64,000 nucleotides of DNA from an uncultured Roseovarius sp. (GTDB lineage Bacteria > Pseudomonadota > Alphaproteobacteria > Rhodobacterales > Rhodobacteraceae): contig NZ_CANLER010000002.1 of assembly GCF_947489715.1 (NCBI RefSeq), forward strand, positions 391,597 to 455,596. The letters are read 5' to 3'. Below are positions 51,263 to 60,695 of the stretch, in pieces. The number at the start of each line of letters is the position of its first letter. Position 1 is the first letter of the stretch. Below the pieces are notes generated by a model, which was given only the letters and a program-made list of their open reading frames with translations, was not told the origin of the DNA and made no database searches. The position numbers and the translations under genes are program-made.

Positions 51263-52301
51263 ACCGATCGCCAACCCGGGCGTGGCCCGCTCGACCCTGC
51301 TGCCGTTCGCCGCGATCAGTTCGACCGTGGTGATCGCGTCACTGCTGGCGATGATCGCGGGGGCCAATCCGTTTCTGGTGCTGGGCGAGATTCTGAAAGG
51401 CGCGGCGGGGTCGAAATTTGCCCTGCTGGAGACCCTGAACCGGGCAACACCCCTAATCTTTACCGGTCTGGCGGTCGCTGTCGCCTTTCGCGCCAAGCTG
51501 TGGAACATCGGCGCCGAGGCGCAGCTATATGCCGGGGCGCTGATCACAGTCGTGCTGGGCACGGGCATGCTGAACTGGCCCGCCGGGCTGCTGCTGCCGG
51601 CGATTGCGGTCGTCGCTATGCTTGCGGGCGCGGTGGTGCTGCTGATCCCTGCCCTGCTGAAAGTCCGGTTCGGCGTGGACGAGGTGGTGACGACGCTTCT
51701 GTTCAATTTCATCTTCCTGCTGTTCATTTCGATGCTGCTGGAGGGGCCGCTGAAGGACCCGATGGGCATGGGCTGGCCGAAATCGGCGCGGCTGATCCCC
51801 GAGGCGCGGCTGCCGCGTATCTTTGACGGGCTGCGCCTGCATTGGGGCTTTGCGCTGGCGCTGATCGCGGCCGGTGTCGTCTGGGTGATCGAACGCCGCA
51901 CGACGCTGGGATACGAGATGCGCGCCGTGGGCCTGAACCGTGAAGCGGCGCAATTCGCGGGCATCCCGGTCAATACGGTGCTGATCAAGACGGCGCTGCT
52001 GTCCGGCGGACTGGCGGCGCTGGCCGGCTTTTCCGAGGCATCGGGGCTGAAAGGCAACCTGACCTTGGATCTGAGCCCCGGCTTTGGTTACACCGGCATC
52101 ATCGTGGCGATGCTGGCGCTGCTCAATCCGCTGGCGGTGGTGGCGGCGGCGCTGTTCGTCGCGGGCATTTTCGTGGGCGCGGACAGCATGAGCCGCGCAG
52201 TGGGCGTGCCGACCTACCTGGCCGATATCATGTTGGCGACGGCGCTGCTGCTGATGGTGCTGGCGATCATGCTGACGCGGTTCCGGATCGTGAGGGAGTA
52301 G
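51252..52301 (+). CDS. BMP-type ABC transporter permease 1
   Basis: A 349-residue permease (YufP-like, BPD_transp_2 class) with about eight membrane helices; family blocks ATPLIFTGLAVAVAFRAKLWNIGAEAQLYAGAL and LPRIFDG. The ATG at 51252 (MRLEPIANPG) has GGAG 8 nt upstream; ATG 51228 is less likely. It pairs with the next permease. Confidence 0.92.
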   Translation: MRLEPIANPGVARSTLLPFAAISSTVVIASLLAMIAGANPFLVLGEILKGAAGSKFALLETLNRATPLIFTGLAVAVAFRAKLWNIGAEAQLYAGALITVVLGTGMLNWPAGLLLPAIAVVAMLAGAVVLLIPALLKVRFGVDEVVTTLLFNFIFLLFISMLLEGPLKDPMGMGWPKSARLIPEARLPRIFDGLRLHWGFALALIAAGVVWVIERRTTLGYEMRAVGLNREAAQFAGIPVNTVLIKTALLSGGLAALAGFSEASGLKGNLTLDLSPGFGYTGIIVAMLALLNPLAVVAAALFVAGIFVGADSMSRAVGVPTYLADIMLATALLLMVLAIMLTRFRIVRE

Positions 52302-52305
52302 GGAT

Positions 52306-53250
52306 ATGGACCTGATAGACATCCTGCTGTCCGCCAGTTTCTGGACCGCCGCGATCCGCATCGCCAGCCCGCTGATCTTTGCCACCCTGGGCGAGCTGAT
52401 CTGCGAACGCGCAGGCGTTCTGAACCTCGGTATCGAGGGGATCATGGTGGCGGGCGCCTTTGCCGGCTGGATGGGCGCCTATTCAGGCCTCGGCCTGTGG
52501 GGCGGTGTCTGTGTGGCGATGGCGGTGGGGATGATGTTTGGCCTCATCCATTCGCTGCTGACGGTGCCCTTTGGCCTGTCGCAGCACGTGGTCGGGCTGG
52601 GGGTGACGCTGTTGGCCACGTCAATGACCTATTACGCCTATCGCCTTGCCCTGCCCGAGGTGACATCACCACCCAAGATCGACGCCTTTCAGCCGTTTGA
52701 AATCCCGATCCTGTCGGACCTTCCGCTGATTGGCCCGGCACTGTTTTCGCAAACCCCGCTGACCTATCTGGCCTTTGTGCTGGTGGTCGTTGTCTGGGCG
52801 GTGCTCTATCGCACGCCCCTGGGGCTGGCGCTGCGGGCTGCGGGCGAAAACCCCGCCGCCGTGGCGGCACAGGGGCTGTCGGTCACCGGTATCCGCATGG
52901 GTGCGGTGATCGTGGGCAGCGGGCTGATGGCCGTGGGCGGGGCGTTCCTGACCATGTCGGCGTTTGACAGCTTCTTTTTCGAGATGGTCAACGGACGCGG
53001 CTGGATCTGCATCGCGCTGGTGGTCTTTGGCGCGTGGAAGCCGGGCAAGGCGCTTCTGGGCGCGATCCTCTTTGCCGCGTTTGACGCGCTACAAATCCGC
53101 ATTCAGCAGACACCCCTGGGGGCGGATATCCCCTATCAGGTGTTCCTGATGATGCCCTATTTCCTCAGCATCCTGGCGCTGATCGTCATGTCGCGCCGGG
53201 CCGAGGTGCCCGCCGCGCTGATGGTACCGTTCAACAAGGGGGAACGCTGA
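52306..53250 (+). CDS. BMP-type ABC transporter permease 2
   Basis: A 314-residue permease (YufQ-like). Family block ASPLIFATLGELICERAGVLNLGIEGIMVAGAFAG near the start, then LRAAGENPAAVAAQGLSVTGIRMGAVIVGSGLMAVGGAFL and FGAWKPGKALLGAILFA. About eight helices. GGGAG precedes the ATG; its stop shares a base with the codA ATG. Confidence 0.93.
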   Translation: MDLIDILLSASFWTAAIRIASPLIFATLGELICERAGVLNLGIEGIMVAGAFAGWMGAYSGLGLWGGVCVAMAVGMMFGLIHSLLTVPFGLSQHVVGLGVTLLATSMTYYAYRLALPEVTSPPKIDAFQPFEIPILSDLPLIGPALFSQTPLTYLAFVLVVVVWAVLYRTPLGLALRAAGENPAAVAAQGLSVTGIRMGAVIVGSGLMAVGGAFLTMSAFDSFFFEMVNGRGWICIALVVFGAWKPGKALLGAILFAAFDALQIRIQQTPLGADIPYQVFLMMPYFLSILALIVMSRRAEVPAALMVPFNKGER

Positions 53251-54527
53251 TGTTCGATCTGATAATCAAGGGCGGCACGCTGCCCGACGGGACGGTGGCG
53301 GATATAGGAATCACCGGCGACAGCATCGCCGAAATCGGTCGCATTGATGCCGATGCCGCGCAGGTGATCGACGCCAATGGCGATCTGGTCAGCCCGCCTT
53401 TCGTCGATCCGCATTTCCACCTGGATGCGACGCAATCCTACGGCATTCCGCGGATCAATGCCTCGGGCACATTGCTCGAAGGCATCGGCCTTTGGGGCAA
53501 GCTGAAAGAGGTCATGACCCAGGACGACGTCGTGACCCGCGCGCTGACCTATTGCGACTGGGCCGCCAGCATGGGGCTTTTGCACATCCGCAGCCATGTC
53601 GACACCTGCGATGACCGGCTGCTGGGGGTCGAGGCCCTGCTGGAGGTGCGCGAGAAGGTGAAGGGCTATATCGACCTGCAACTGGTCGCCTTCCCGCAGG
53701 ACGGGTTCTACCGCGATCCGACGGCGCGGGAAAACACCATTCGTGCGCTGGATATGGGCGTCGACGTGGTGGGGGGCATACCGCATTTCGAGCGCACGAT
53801 GGCGGATGGCGCGGCGTCGGTGCGTGAACTCTGCGAGATCGCCGCCGAGCGCGGGCTGATGGTCGACATGCATTGCGACGAGAGTGACGACCCGCATAGT
53901 CGTCATATCGAAGCGCTGGCCTATGAAACCCAGCGGCTGGGGTTGCAGGGTCGTGTGGCCGGATCGCACCTGACCTCGATGCATTCGATGGACAATTACT
54001 ATGTCTCGAAACTACTGCCGCTGATGGCCGAGGCCGAGGTGGCGGCGATCCCCAACCCGCTGATCAACATCATGTTGCAGGGCCGTCACGACACGTTCCC
54101 CAAGCGGCGCGGGTTGACCCGGGTCAGGGAAATGCTGGCAATGGGCATCCGCGTTGGTTTTGGCCAGGATTGCGTGCTGGATCCGTGGTATAGCCTCGGC
54201 ACCGGTGACATGCTGGACGTGGCCTTCATGGGGCTGCATGTGGCGCAGATGTCATCGCCGCAGGACATGCGCAAATGCTTTGACATGGTGACGACAGACA
54301 GCGCCGCGATCATGGGGCTAAGCGATTATGGCCTGAAAGTGGGCGCGCAGGCGTCGCTTGTGGTGCTGGATGCGGGCAACCCGATCGAAGCGGTGCGGTT
54401 GCGCGCCACACGGCTGCATGTGGTGGCCAAGGGCAAGCTGATCAGCTCCACCTCGCGCGGCGATGCGTCACTAAATCTGCCCGGGCGCGATGACACGGTG
54501 CGCAGGCGGCACAGCGCCCATAACTGA
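53250..54527 (+). CDS. codA: Cytosine deaminase-like amidohydrolase
   Basis: A 425-residue CodA-type enzyme. It follows E. coli CodA along its length: metal motif DPHFHLDATQSYG, INASGTLLEGIGLWG, SHVDTCDDRLLGVEALLEVRE, LQLVAFPQDGF, the MHCDESDDPHSR metal/substrate site, NPLINIMLQGRHDTFPKRRGLTRVREML, and GFGQDCVLDPWYSLG. It deaminates cytosine (or a related base such as isoguanine or creatinine) to uracil and ammonia. Last gene of the BMP transporter operon, so the imported substrate is probably a base or nucleoside. Confidence 0.88.
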   Translation: MFDLIIKGGTLPDGTVADIGITGDSIAEIGRIDADAAQVIDANGDLVSPPFVDPHFHLDATQSYGIPRINASGTLLEGIGLWGKLKEVMTQDDVVTRALTYCDWAASMGLLHIRSHVDTCDDRLLGVEALLEVREKVKGYIDLQLVAFPQDGFYRDPTARENTIRALDMGVDVVGGIPHFERTMADGAASVRELCEIAAERGLMVDMHCDESDDPHSRHIEALAYETQRLGLQGRVAGSHLTSMHSMDNYYVSKLLPLMAEAEVAAIPNPLINIMLQGRHDTFPKRRGLTRVREMLAMGIRVGFGQDCVLDPWYSLGTGDMLDVAFMGLHVAQMSSPQDMRKCFDMVTTDSAAIMGLSDYGLKVGAQASLVVLDAGNPIEAVRLRATRLHVVAKGKLISSTSRGDASLNLPGRDDTVRRRHSAHN

Positions 54528-54660
54528 CCCGCCGGCTGCACCGAGATATCGAAAATTCGCCATATATTAACCATATCGGCTGGTTCATATGCTGTGCGCT
54601 GCGAAATTTCGTGTTATGCGTGCGCCAACTTCCGTGTGACCCTGGCCAGGAGACTGTTTT

Positions 54661-56100
54661 TTGACCAAGATTACCCCTGTATTGCTTGCCGGTGGGTCCG
54701 GCACGCGTCTGTGGCCCCTGTCGCGCAAAAGCTATCCCAAGCAATTCACCAAACTGGTGGGCGACCAAAGCCTATTTCAGGCCTCGGCCAGTCGCCTGTC
54801 GGGGGCGGATTATGCTGCGCCGGTGGTGATCACAGGGTCAGATTTCCGGTTTATCGCTACCGAGCAACTGCGCGCCGAAGGGATCGAGAACGGCACCGTC
54901 CTGATCGAACCCGAAGGGCGCAATACCGCACCTGCGGTTCTTGCCGCAGCACTGTGGCTGGAGGCACGCGATCCGGACGGGCTCCTGCTGGTGGCGCCAT
55001 CGGATCATATCATCCCCAGCAGCGCCGATTTTGCCGCCGCTGTACAGATGGGCAAAGATGCCGCGATGGCGGGCAAGCTCGTCACTTTCGGCATCGCCCC
55101 CAACCGGCCCGAGACCGCTTATGGCTATCTTGAGCTGACTGCTGACCCCACGAATGCCAAAGGCCCGATCCCGCTGGCGCGGTTCGTGGAAAAACCCGAT
55201 CGCGCGACCGCGCAGATCATGCTGGATAGTGGCAATTACCTGTGGAACGGCGGCATTTTCCTGTTCTCGGTCAAGGGCATTCTGGACGCGTTCCATACCC
55301 ACGCGCCGCAGCTGGTGGATCAGGTCCGCGCGGCGGTCGAAAAAACCCAACCGGATCTGGATTTCTTTCGCATCGACCCCGCGGCGTGGAAGGCGGTCGA
55401 GGATATCTCGATCGACTACGCGGTCATGGAAAAGGCCGACAACCTCGTGGTGGTGCCCTACACCGGCGGCTGGTCCGACCTGGGGGATTGGGATTCCGTC
55501 AGCCGCCATATGGGCGCGGATGCCGAAGGCAATTCAGTGCATGGTTCAGCCACGGCGGTGGATTGCGAAAACAGCCTGCTTCGGGCCGAAGATGACGGGG
55601 TTGAACTTGTCGGGCTTGGGTTGCACGACGTGATGGTCGTGTCGACCCGCGACGCGGTGCTGGTGGCGGATAAATCCCGCGCGCAGGATGTCAAGAAAGT
55701 CGTCGATCAGCTGAAACAGAAAGACGCCAAGCAGGCGACCGAATTTCCCTGGGACCAGCGTCCCTGGGGCATGTTCGAAACGCTTGCACTTGGGGATCGG
55801 TTTCAGGTCAAGCGCATCGTCGTCAAACCCGGCGGTATCCTGAGCCTGCAAAGCCATCACCACCGGGCCGAGCACTGGATCGTTGTGGCGGGCACCGCCA
55901 AGGTCACGATCAATGACGAAGTCAGGCTGCTGTCGGAAAACGAAAGCGTTTATATCCCGCTGGGCGCCGTGCACCGGATGGAGAACCCCGGCAAGGTGCC
56001 GATGGTGCTGATCGAGGTACAGACCGGCAGCTATCTGGGCGAGGATGACATCGTACGCCTGGAAGACGTCTATGACCGGGGACAGGGCGCGAAGGGTTAA
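54661..56100 (+). CDS. manC: Mannose-1-phosphate guanylyltransferase/mannose-6-phosphate isomerase
   Basis: A 479-residue bifunctional enzyme making GDP-mannose. N-terminal nucleotidyltransferase: LLAGGSGTRLWPLSRKSYPKQF, LVAPSDHII, and FVEKPDRATAQIML. C-terminal type II isomerase cupin: GGILSLQSHHHRAEHWIVVAGTA. Start codon TTG at 54661 with AGGAG about 9 nt before. It supplies activated mannose for polysaccharide; no other sugar genes are adjacent. Confidence 0.94.
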   Translation: MTKITPVLLAGGSGTRLWPLSRKSYPKQFTKLVGDQSLFQASASRLSGADYAAPVVITGSDFRFIATEQLRAEGIENGTVLIEPEGRNTAPAVLAAALWLEARDPDGLLLVAPSDHIIPSSADFAAAVQMGKDAAMAGKLVTFGIAPNRPETAYGYLELTADPTNAKGPIPLARFVEKPDRATAQIMLDSGNYLWNGGIFLFSVKGILDAFHTHAPQLVDQVRAAVEKTQPDLDFFRIDPAAWKAVEDISIDYAVMEKADNLVVVPYTGGWSDLGDWDSVSRHMGADAEGNSVHGSATAVDCENSLLRAEDDGVELVGLGLHDVMVVSTRDAVLVADKSRAQDVKKVVDQLKQKDAKQATEFPWDQRPWGMFETLALGDRFQVKRIVVKPGGILSLQSHHHRAEHWIVVAGTAKVTINDEVRLLSENESVYIPLGAVHRMENPGKVPMVLIEVQTGSYLGEDDIVRLEDVYDRGQGAKG

Positions 56101-56160
56101 TCGCGTTTCCCCGGCGCCGCGTTGCGCCTGCAACCAAATAGAACCCGGTCTGCCCCTGAG

Positions 56161-56982
56161 TCAGAGAACCTCCGAGGCGCCCTGCTCTCGCATCATTCGC
56201 ATGATCTGGCGTTCCAGCGCACCATAACCGTCCATCGCGATCACCTCTTCCTTGTTGGTAAAGCGCTGGCCCTTCTTGAAATCCGGCACGATGATCTCGT
56301 GCACGCGACCCGGATGGCTTGAGAGGAACACGATCTTGTCCGCCAGGTAAATGGCCTCTTCGATATCATGCGTGACCATGACAACGGTCGTATTGGCGTT
56401 CTCGGCGATGTCGACAAGCAACTCCTGCATATGCCAGCGGGTTTCCGCGTCAAGCGCCCCGAAAGGCTCATCCATCAGCAGAAGCGCCGGATCATTGGCC
56501 AGCGTACGGGCAATGGCCACGCGCTGTTTCATCCCACCGGACAGTTGCGACGGGTAAACCTCGGAGAATTTACTGAGCTGCACAAGGTCGATATATTTCT
56601 GCGCCCGCGCCCGACGCTCGGCCACCGGAACGCCGTTGATCCGCATCCCGTATTCGACATTGCCGCGCACGCTCAGCCAGTCAAACGACGTGTAGGCCTG
56701 AAAGACCATGCCGCGCTCGCGGTCGGTGCCGGTGATTTCGTGATCGTCCAGCGAAAGCACACCCGCGGTCGGCGTCTCAAGCCCCGCAACCATGCGCAGG
56801 ACGGTGGATTTGCCGCAGCCCGACGGGCCAAGGATCACGCAGATCTCGTTTTCCTCGACGCCGAAACTCACGTCACGGATTGCCTCGATCTCCTTGTCAT
56901 CCGGCAGGGGAAACCGCTTTGACACCCGGTCGATCCTAAGCTTCGGACCAGCCTCGGCGGTAGTGGCGGATGGATGCGCCAT
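56161..56982 (-). CDS. ABC transporter ATPase (nitrate/sulfonate/taurine class)
   Basis: A 273-residue SsuB/TauB-like ATPase: Walker A GPSGCGKST, signature LSGGMKQRV, Walker B LLMDEPFGALDAETR, H-loop MVTHDIEEAIYLAD. The last gene of a three-gene transporter, starting 1 nt after the permease stop; GGGAG before the ATG. Confidence 0.93.
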   Translation of the reverse strand: MAHPSATTAEAGPKLRIDRVSKRFPLPDDKEIEAIRDVSFGVEENEICVILGPSGCGKSTVLRMVAGLETPTAGVLSLDDHEITGTDRERGMVFQAYTSFDWLSVRGNVEYGMRINGVPVAERRARAQKYIDLVQLSKFSEVYPSQLSGGMKQRVAIARTLANDPALLLMDEPFGALDAETRWHMQELLVDIAENANTTVVMVTHDIEEAIYLADKIVFLSSHPGRVHEIIVPDFKKGQRFTNKEEVIAMDGYGALERQIMRMMREQGASEVL

Positions 56983-56983
56983 C

Positions 56984-57802
56984 TCAGCTCTCCCTGCTGT
57001 AAAGATAGGGATAAAGCCACCTGTGCAGCTTGCGGAACAGGATGTCGAAGGTCAGCCCCAGGGCACCGATCACGATAATCCCGGCCATGATTTCATCGGT
57101 GTGCAGAAAACGGCGCGCCCGCATCATCATCGCCCCGATCCCGGTGGTCGATGCGACGATCTCGGCGATCACCAGATAGGTCCAGGTGACGGCCAGCATC
57201 TGCCGCATTGCGATCAGGACATTGGGCATCGCTGCGGGCAGAATGATCGTGCGCACGATGGTCCAGCGATTGCCACCCAAGGTCAGGCCGGTCTCAACCA
57301 ACTCGCTGCGCACCTGCTTTGTGTGATCCATGATCAGCGTGATCAGAAAGAAGATCACACCGATAATGAGAAGCACCAGTTTCGGTGTCTCACCAGTCCC
57401 GAACCACATCAGGAGGATGGGAATGAACGACGGCGCAGGCAGGTAACGCCAGGCTGAAACAAAAGGGTTTGCAACCGCCTCGATCGCGGGAAAGGCGCCC
57501 ATGGCGATGCCCAGCGGCACGGCGATGGCGCAGGCAATGCCAAAGCTCAGGACCACGCGCCAGACGCTGATCAGGATATCCGATACAAAGTCACGGTTGA
57601 TCAGCATATCGATCAGAGTGGCCACAATCGCATGGGGCGCGGGAACCAGAAGGTCGTTCACAAGCCCCGCCAGCGAAACGCCTTCCCAGACGGCAAAGAA
57701 CAACGCCCAGATGAAGATGGCCGACAGAAAGCCCTGCTTGCGCGAGACGGGTTTGCGCAGCTGCAACCACGGCTGCCGGTGAGCGCGGTCAGGTTCGATC
57801 AT
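56984..57802 (-). CDS. ABC transporter permease (nitrate/sulfonate/taurine class)
   Basis: A 272-residue permease with six hydrophobic helices and an EAA loop, LVETGLTLGGNRWTIVRTIILPAAMPNVL. SsuC/TauC/ThiX-like. It lies between the binding protein and ATPase genes. Confidence 0.92.
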   Translation of the reverse strand: MIEPDRAHRQPWLQLRKPVSRKQGFLSAIFIWALFFAVWEGVSLAGLVNDLLVPAPHAIVATLIDMLINRDFVSDILISVWRVVLSFGIACAIAVPLGIAMGAFPAIEAVANPFVSAWRYLPAPSFIPILLMWFGTGETPKLVLLIIGVIFFLITLIMDHTKQVRSELVETGLTLGGNRWTIVRTIILPAAMPNVLIAMRQMLAVTWTYLVIAEIVASTTGIGAMMMRARRFLHTDEIMAGIIVIGALGLTFDILFRKLHRWLYPYLYSRES

Positions 57803-57877
57803 CGGGGTCCCCTCATTTCACGGTGTGAAACGGGCCGGCGCGCATCGGAACACGCGCCGCCCCGGTTTCGGATCAGG

Positions 57878-58936
57878 CTATTCGCGCGCCGCGAAGGACT
57901 GACTGTAACCGCTGGCCATCAGATCGGACATGAGCGAACAATCAACACCCGCCTCGGGGTCGTGCGTTTCGGTCATGAGGCCCAGCCGGACCCACCAGTC
58001 GTTGATGCTGGCAACCACGTCCTTCATCGCACCGTTGCCAATGTCAAAAGGCGGCTCACCCTCCATGACGCCACAAACCTGCGCGGATTCGTTGAAGTCG
58101 TACATGTAAATGCCGCCATTCAGGAACTTGCCATTCGTCCCGATGACCGATTCGACATCCGCCAAAGGCCATTTCAGGAACTCGGACAGGATCTCGTTAC
58201 CTTCGGCGGTATTCTCATGCCACCACCCCAGGGCGTCGAAACGCGCCTTCAGCATGGCCTTCGCGGCATCGCGGCGTTCGGCCACGAAATCCCCGTTCAT
58301 ATAGACCACATCCATGAAAATCCCGGTCTTGAGCATCTCCGGATCGGCGGTGTTCACGGCCGAGGAAGAGCCCGGCAGGTTTTCCATCACCTTGGTGATC
58401 CAGGGCTCGTACAGATAGGCCGCGGCCAGATCGCCCGACAGCATCGGCCCGACGGCCTCATCCGCAAGCAGGTTCACCCACTCGACCTGCTCAAGCGAAA
58501 CGCCCTTGCTGTCCAGCCAGACCCCCATCAGCAACTGGCCGATATAGGCCTGCGGTGCGCCGATGCGCTGACCTTTCATGTCCGATACATCCACATCGGG
58601 CGCGAGGATCACGTGATCGACGCCATAGGACGGGTTGGTAAAGGCCACATTGACCACCCCTGATCCGCGCGCGATGGCCAGCGGTGTGTAATCGCCCGTG
58701 CATTCATAGACATCCAACTGCCCTGCCGCGAGGGCCGCGTGCCCGCCCAGAGGGTCATCGAAGATCACCATGTTGATGTCATAGTCATCCGCCAGACCCT
58801 TCTGACGCGCGATCTCATGCATCGCATAGCCGGGCCACGAGACGCAGACACCTATATTTATCTGTTCCTTGGCAACGGCGATTGCCGGCAATGTCAAAGC
58901 CAGGGTCGCTGCGGCGACCGAAAATTTGTTGATCAT
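57878..58936 (-). CDS. ABC transporter substrate-binding protein (NMT1/TauA-like)
   Basis: A 352-residue periplasmic protein. Signal peptide MINKFSVAAATLALTLPAIAVA, then EQINIGVCVSWPGYAMHEIARQKG, VYECTGDYTPLAIARGSG, and GVDHVILAPDVDVSDMKGQRIGAPQ, the NMT1/SsuA-type fold. Ligand unknown: the family includes taurine, sulfonate and pyrimidine thiamine-precursor binders. First gene of the transporter operon and divergent from the TetR gene; GGAGG before the ATG. Confidence 0.88.
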   Translation of the reverse strand: MINKFSVAAATLALTLPAIAVAKEQINIGVCVSWPGYAMHEIARQKGLADDYDINMVIFDDPLGGHAALAAGQLDVYECTGDYTPLAIARGSGVVNVAFTNPSYGVDHVILAPDVDVSDMKGQRIGAPQAYIGQLLMGVWLDSKGVSLEQVEWVNLLADEAVGPMLSGDLAAAYLYEPWITKVMENLPGSSSAVNTADPEMLKTGIFMDVVYMNGDFVAERRDAAKAMLKARFDALGWWHENTAEGNEILSEFLKWPLADVESVIGTNGKFLNGGIYMYDFNESAQVCGVMEGEPPFDIGNGAMKDVVASINDWWVRLGLMTETHDPEAGVDCSLMSDLMASGYSQSFAARE

Positions 58937-58977
58937 GACGAACCTCCCACGGGTTTCTAATTATTGTTTATTTTTAT

Positions 58978-58997
58978 TGACTAAGAAACTTTAGTCA
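58978..58997. promoter_or_regulatory. Palindromic operator between transporter and TetR operon
   Basis: TGACTAA (58978-58984), spacer GAAACT, TTAGTCA (58991-58997): perfect 7-bp arms in an AT-rich stretch. It lies about 41 nt upstream of the binding-protein start and 94 nt upstream of the TetR start. It is the likely site of the adjacent TetR protein. Confidence 0.75.
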
Positions 58998-59090
58998 CTA
59001 AAAATATAAGTTGTCTACAAAAATTTTATTGGATCGGCGTCGGATTTGACCTCTGGTGTCTGCGAAGATCAGGGAAATGGAGTTCACCAC

Positions 59091-59732
59091 ATGACGTCAG
59101 GCCTTCGCGAACGGCAGAAGATCGACCGGTCAAACAGGATTCTGGATGTGGCGCGGGACCGGTTTCAAAGCGAAGGGTATGACGCGGTCACCATCGAGAG
59201 CATTGCCGCCGATGCGAACGTGTCCGCGGTGACGGTCTATAATTACTATGGCACCAAGGCGAACCTGCTGCTGGCGCTGGTCAAGGAAAGCGATGAGCGG
59301 TTGATTGCGCAATTGCGCGCCCTGACCGAAAGCCTGCCCTTGGACATCCGTGAGGCCGTTGCAGAATTCGGCCAGATCATGCGCCGCCACGCCATGACCT
59401 ACCTGACCAAACGCACCTGGCGCGAGGTGATCGCCTCAAGCATCCTGCAGGGCGGGCGACAATTCGGCCAGACCTATCAGGCGCTTGATCGTGTGCTGAT
59501 CGGCATCATGGCCGACATCATGGTAATCTATCAGCAGCAAGGCTCCCTGACGCCCGAGATCGAGGCGGCGGGCTTTGCCGATACATTATTCGAGATGCAG
59601 AACATCCGGTTCTTCCAGTTCGTCTCGGATGACGATCAGGGCGAGGCCACGGCGGATCAGATTTTTCGCCGCGATGTATGGGCGATTTTCGCCACCAAAC
59701 AAGTTTATCACCATTCGGAGATCAGGACATGA
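59091..59732 (+). CDS. TetR-family transcriptional regulator
   Basis: A 213-residue TetR protein. Helix-turn-helix is about residues 26-60 (VTIESIAADANVSAVTVYNYYGTKANLLLAL). The ATG at 59091 (GGAG 8 nt upstream) is chosen over an upstream in-frame ATG at 59046. It overlaps the ureohydrolase start (ATGA), so the regulator is made with the enzymes. It probably acts on the TGACTAA palindrome. Confidence 0.88.
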   Translation: MTSGLRERQKIDRSNRILDVARDRFQSEGYDAVTIESIAADANVSAVTVYNYYGTKANLLLALVKESDERLIAQLRALTESLPLDIREAVAEFGQIMRRHAMTYLTKRTWREVIASSILQGGRQFGQTYQALDRVLIGIMADIMVIYQQQGSLTPEIEAAGFADTLFEMQNIRFFQFVSDDDQGEATADQIFRRDVWAIFATKQVYHHSEIRT

Positions 59733-60694
59733 GCGAACACGGGTATGAAGGCGGGCGGCTGAACCTGCCTTTTGTGGGCATCTCGACCTTCGGCAAATCG
59801 CCATATGTACAGGATTGGGATGCGATTGATGCCGATGTGGCGATCCTGGGCGCGCCCTTTGACTTCGGCACGCAGTTCCGGGCGGGCGCACGGTTTGGCC
59901 CCCGCTCGATCCGCGAGGCCTCGACCCTGTTCTCATTCGGTCACGGCGGCGCCTACGACCACGAGGACGACATCACCTATATGCCCGCGGGCGAGGTGAA
60001 GATCGTTGATATCGGGGACGCGGACATCGTGCACACGGACACGATGAAAAGCCATGCCAATATCGAACATGGCGTGCGGCAGATTTTGAAAGCAGGCGCC
60101 ATTCCGATCACCCTGGGCGGCGATCATTCGATCAACATCCCCTGCGTGAACGCGTTCGAAGGGCAGGAACCGATCCATATCGTCCAGATCGACGCGCATC
60201 TGGATTTCGTCGATGAACGCCACGGCGTGCGCTACGGCCACGGCAACCCGATGCGGCGCGCGGCTGAAAAACCCTATGTGACCGGCCTCAGCCAGATCGG
60301 TATCCGCAACGTCTCGTCCACCGCCAAGGAAGGGTACGAGGATGCCCGCAAAATGGGCTCGGATATCCTGTCGGTGCGCCAGTTCCGCAAGCTGGGTGTC
60401 GACAGCGTGCTGTCGCGCATCCCCACCGGCGTGCGCTATTACGTGACCATCGACATTGACGGGTTCGATCCATCGATCGCGCCGGGCACAGGCACGCCCA
60501 GCCATGGCGGGTTTCTCTATTACGAAGTGTTGGAGCTGTTGGACGGCCTGACCCGGCAGGGCAATATCGTGGGCCTTGATCTGGTCGAGGTCGCGCCGGA
60601 TTACGACCATACCGGCACAACCGCCATTCTGGCCGCGCAAATCCTGATGAACACTATCGGGCGCATGCTGCATAACCGGCAGGACGGAGGGTAG
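59729..60694 (+). CDS. Agmatinase/ureohydrolase family protein (second copy)
   Basis: A 321-residue manganese ureohydrolase: GGDHSINIPC, VQIDAHLDFVDERHG, IDIDGFDPSIAPGTGTPSHGG carry the metal ligands. It has typical SpeB features (AILGAPFDFGTQFRAGARFGPRSIREAS). The N-terminus MSEHGYEGGRLNLPFVGI is fixed by the ATGA overlap with the TetR stop. It cleaves a guanidino or amidine group from an unknown nitrogen compound. Confidence 0.9.
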   Translation: MSEHGYEGGRLNLPFVGISTFGKSPYVQDWDAIDADVAILGAPFDFGTQFRAGARFGPRSIREASTLFSFGHGGAYDHEDDITYMPAGEVKIVDIGDADIVHTDTMKSHANIEHGVRQILKAGAIPITLGGDHSINIPCVNAFEGQEPIHIVQIDAHLDFVDERHGVRYGHGNPMRRAAEKPYVTGLSQIGIRNVSSTAKEGYEDARKMGSDILSVRQFRKLGVDSVLSRIPTGVRYYVTIDIDGFDPSIAPGTGTPSHGGFLYYEVLELLDGLTRQGNIVGLDLVEVAPDYDHTGTTAILAAQILMNTIGRMLHNRQDGG

Positions 60695-60695
60695 G

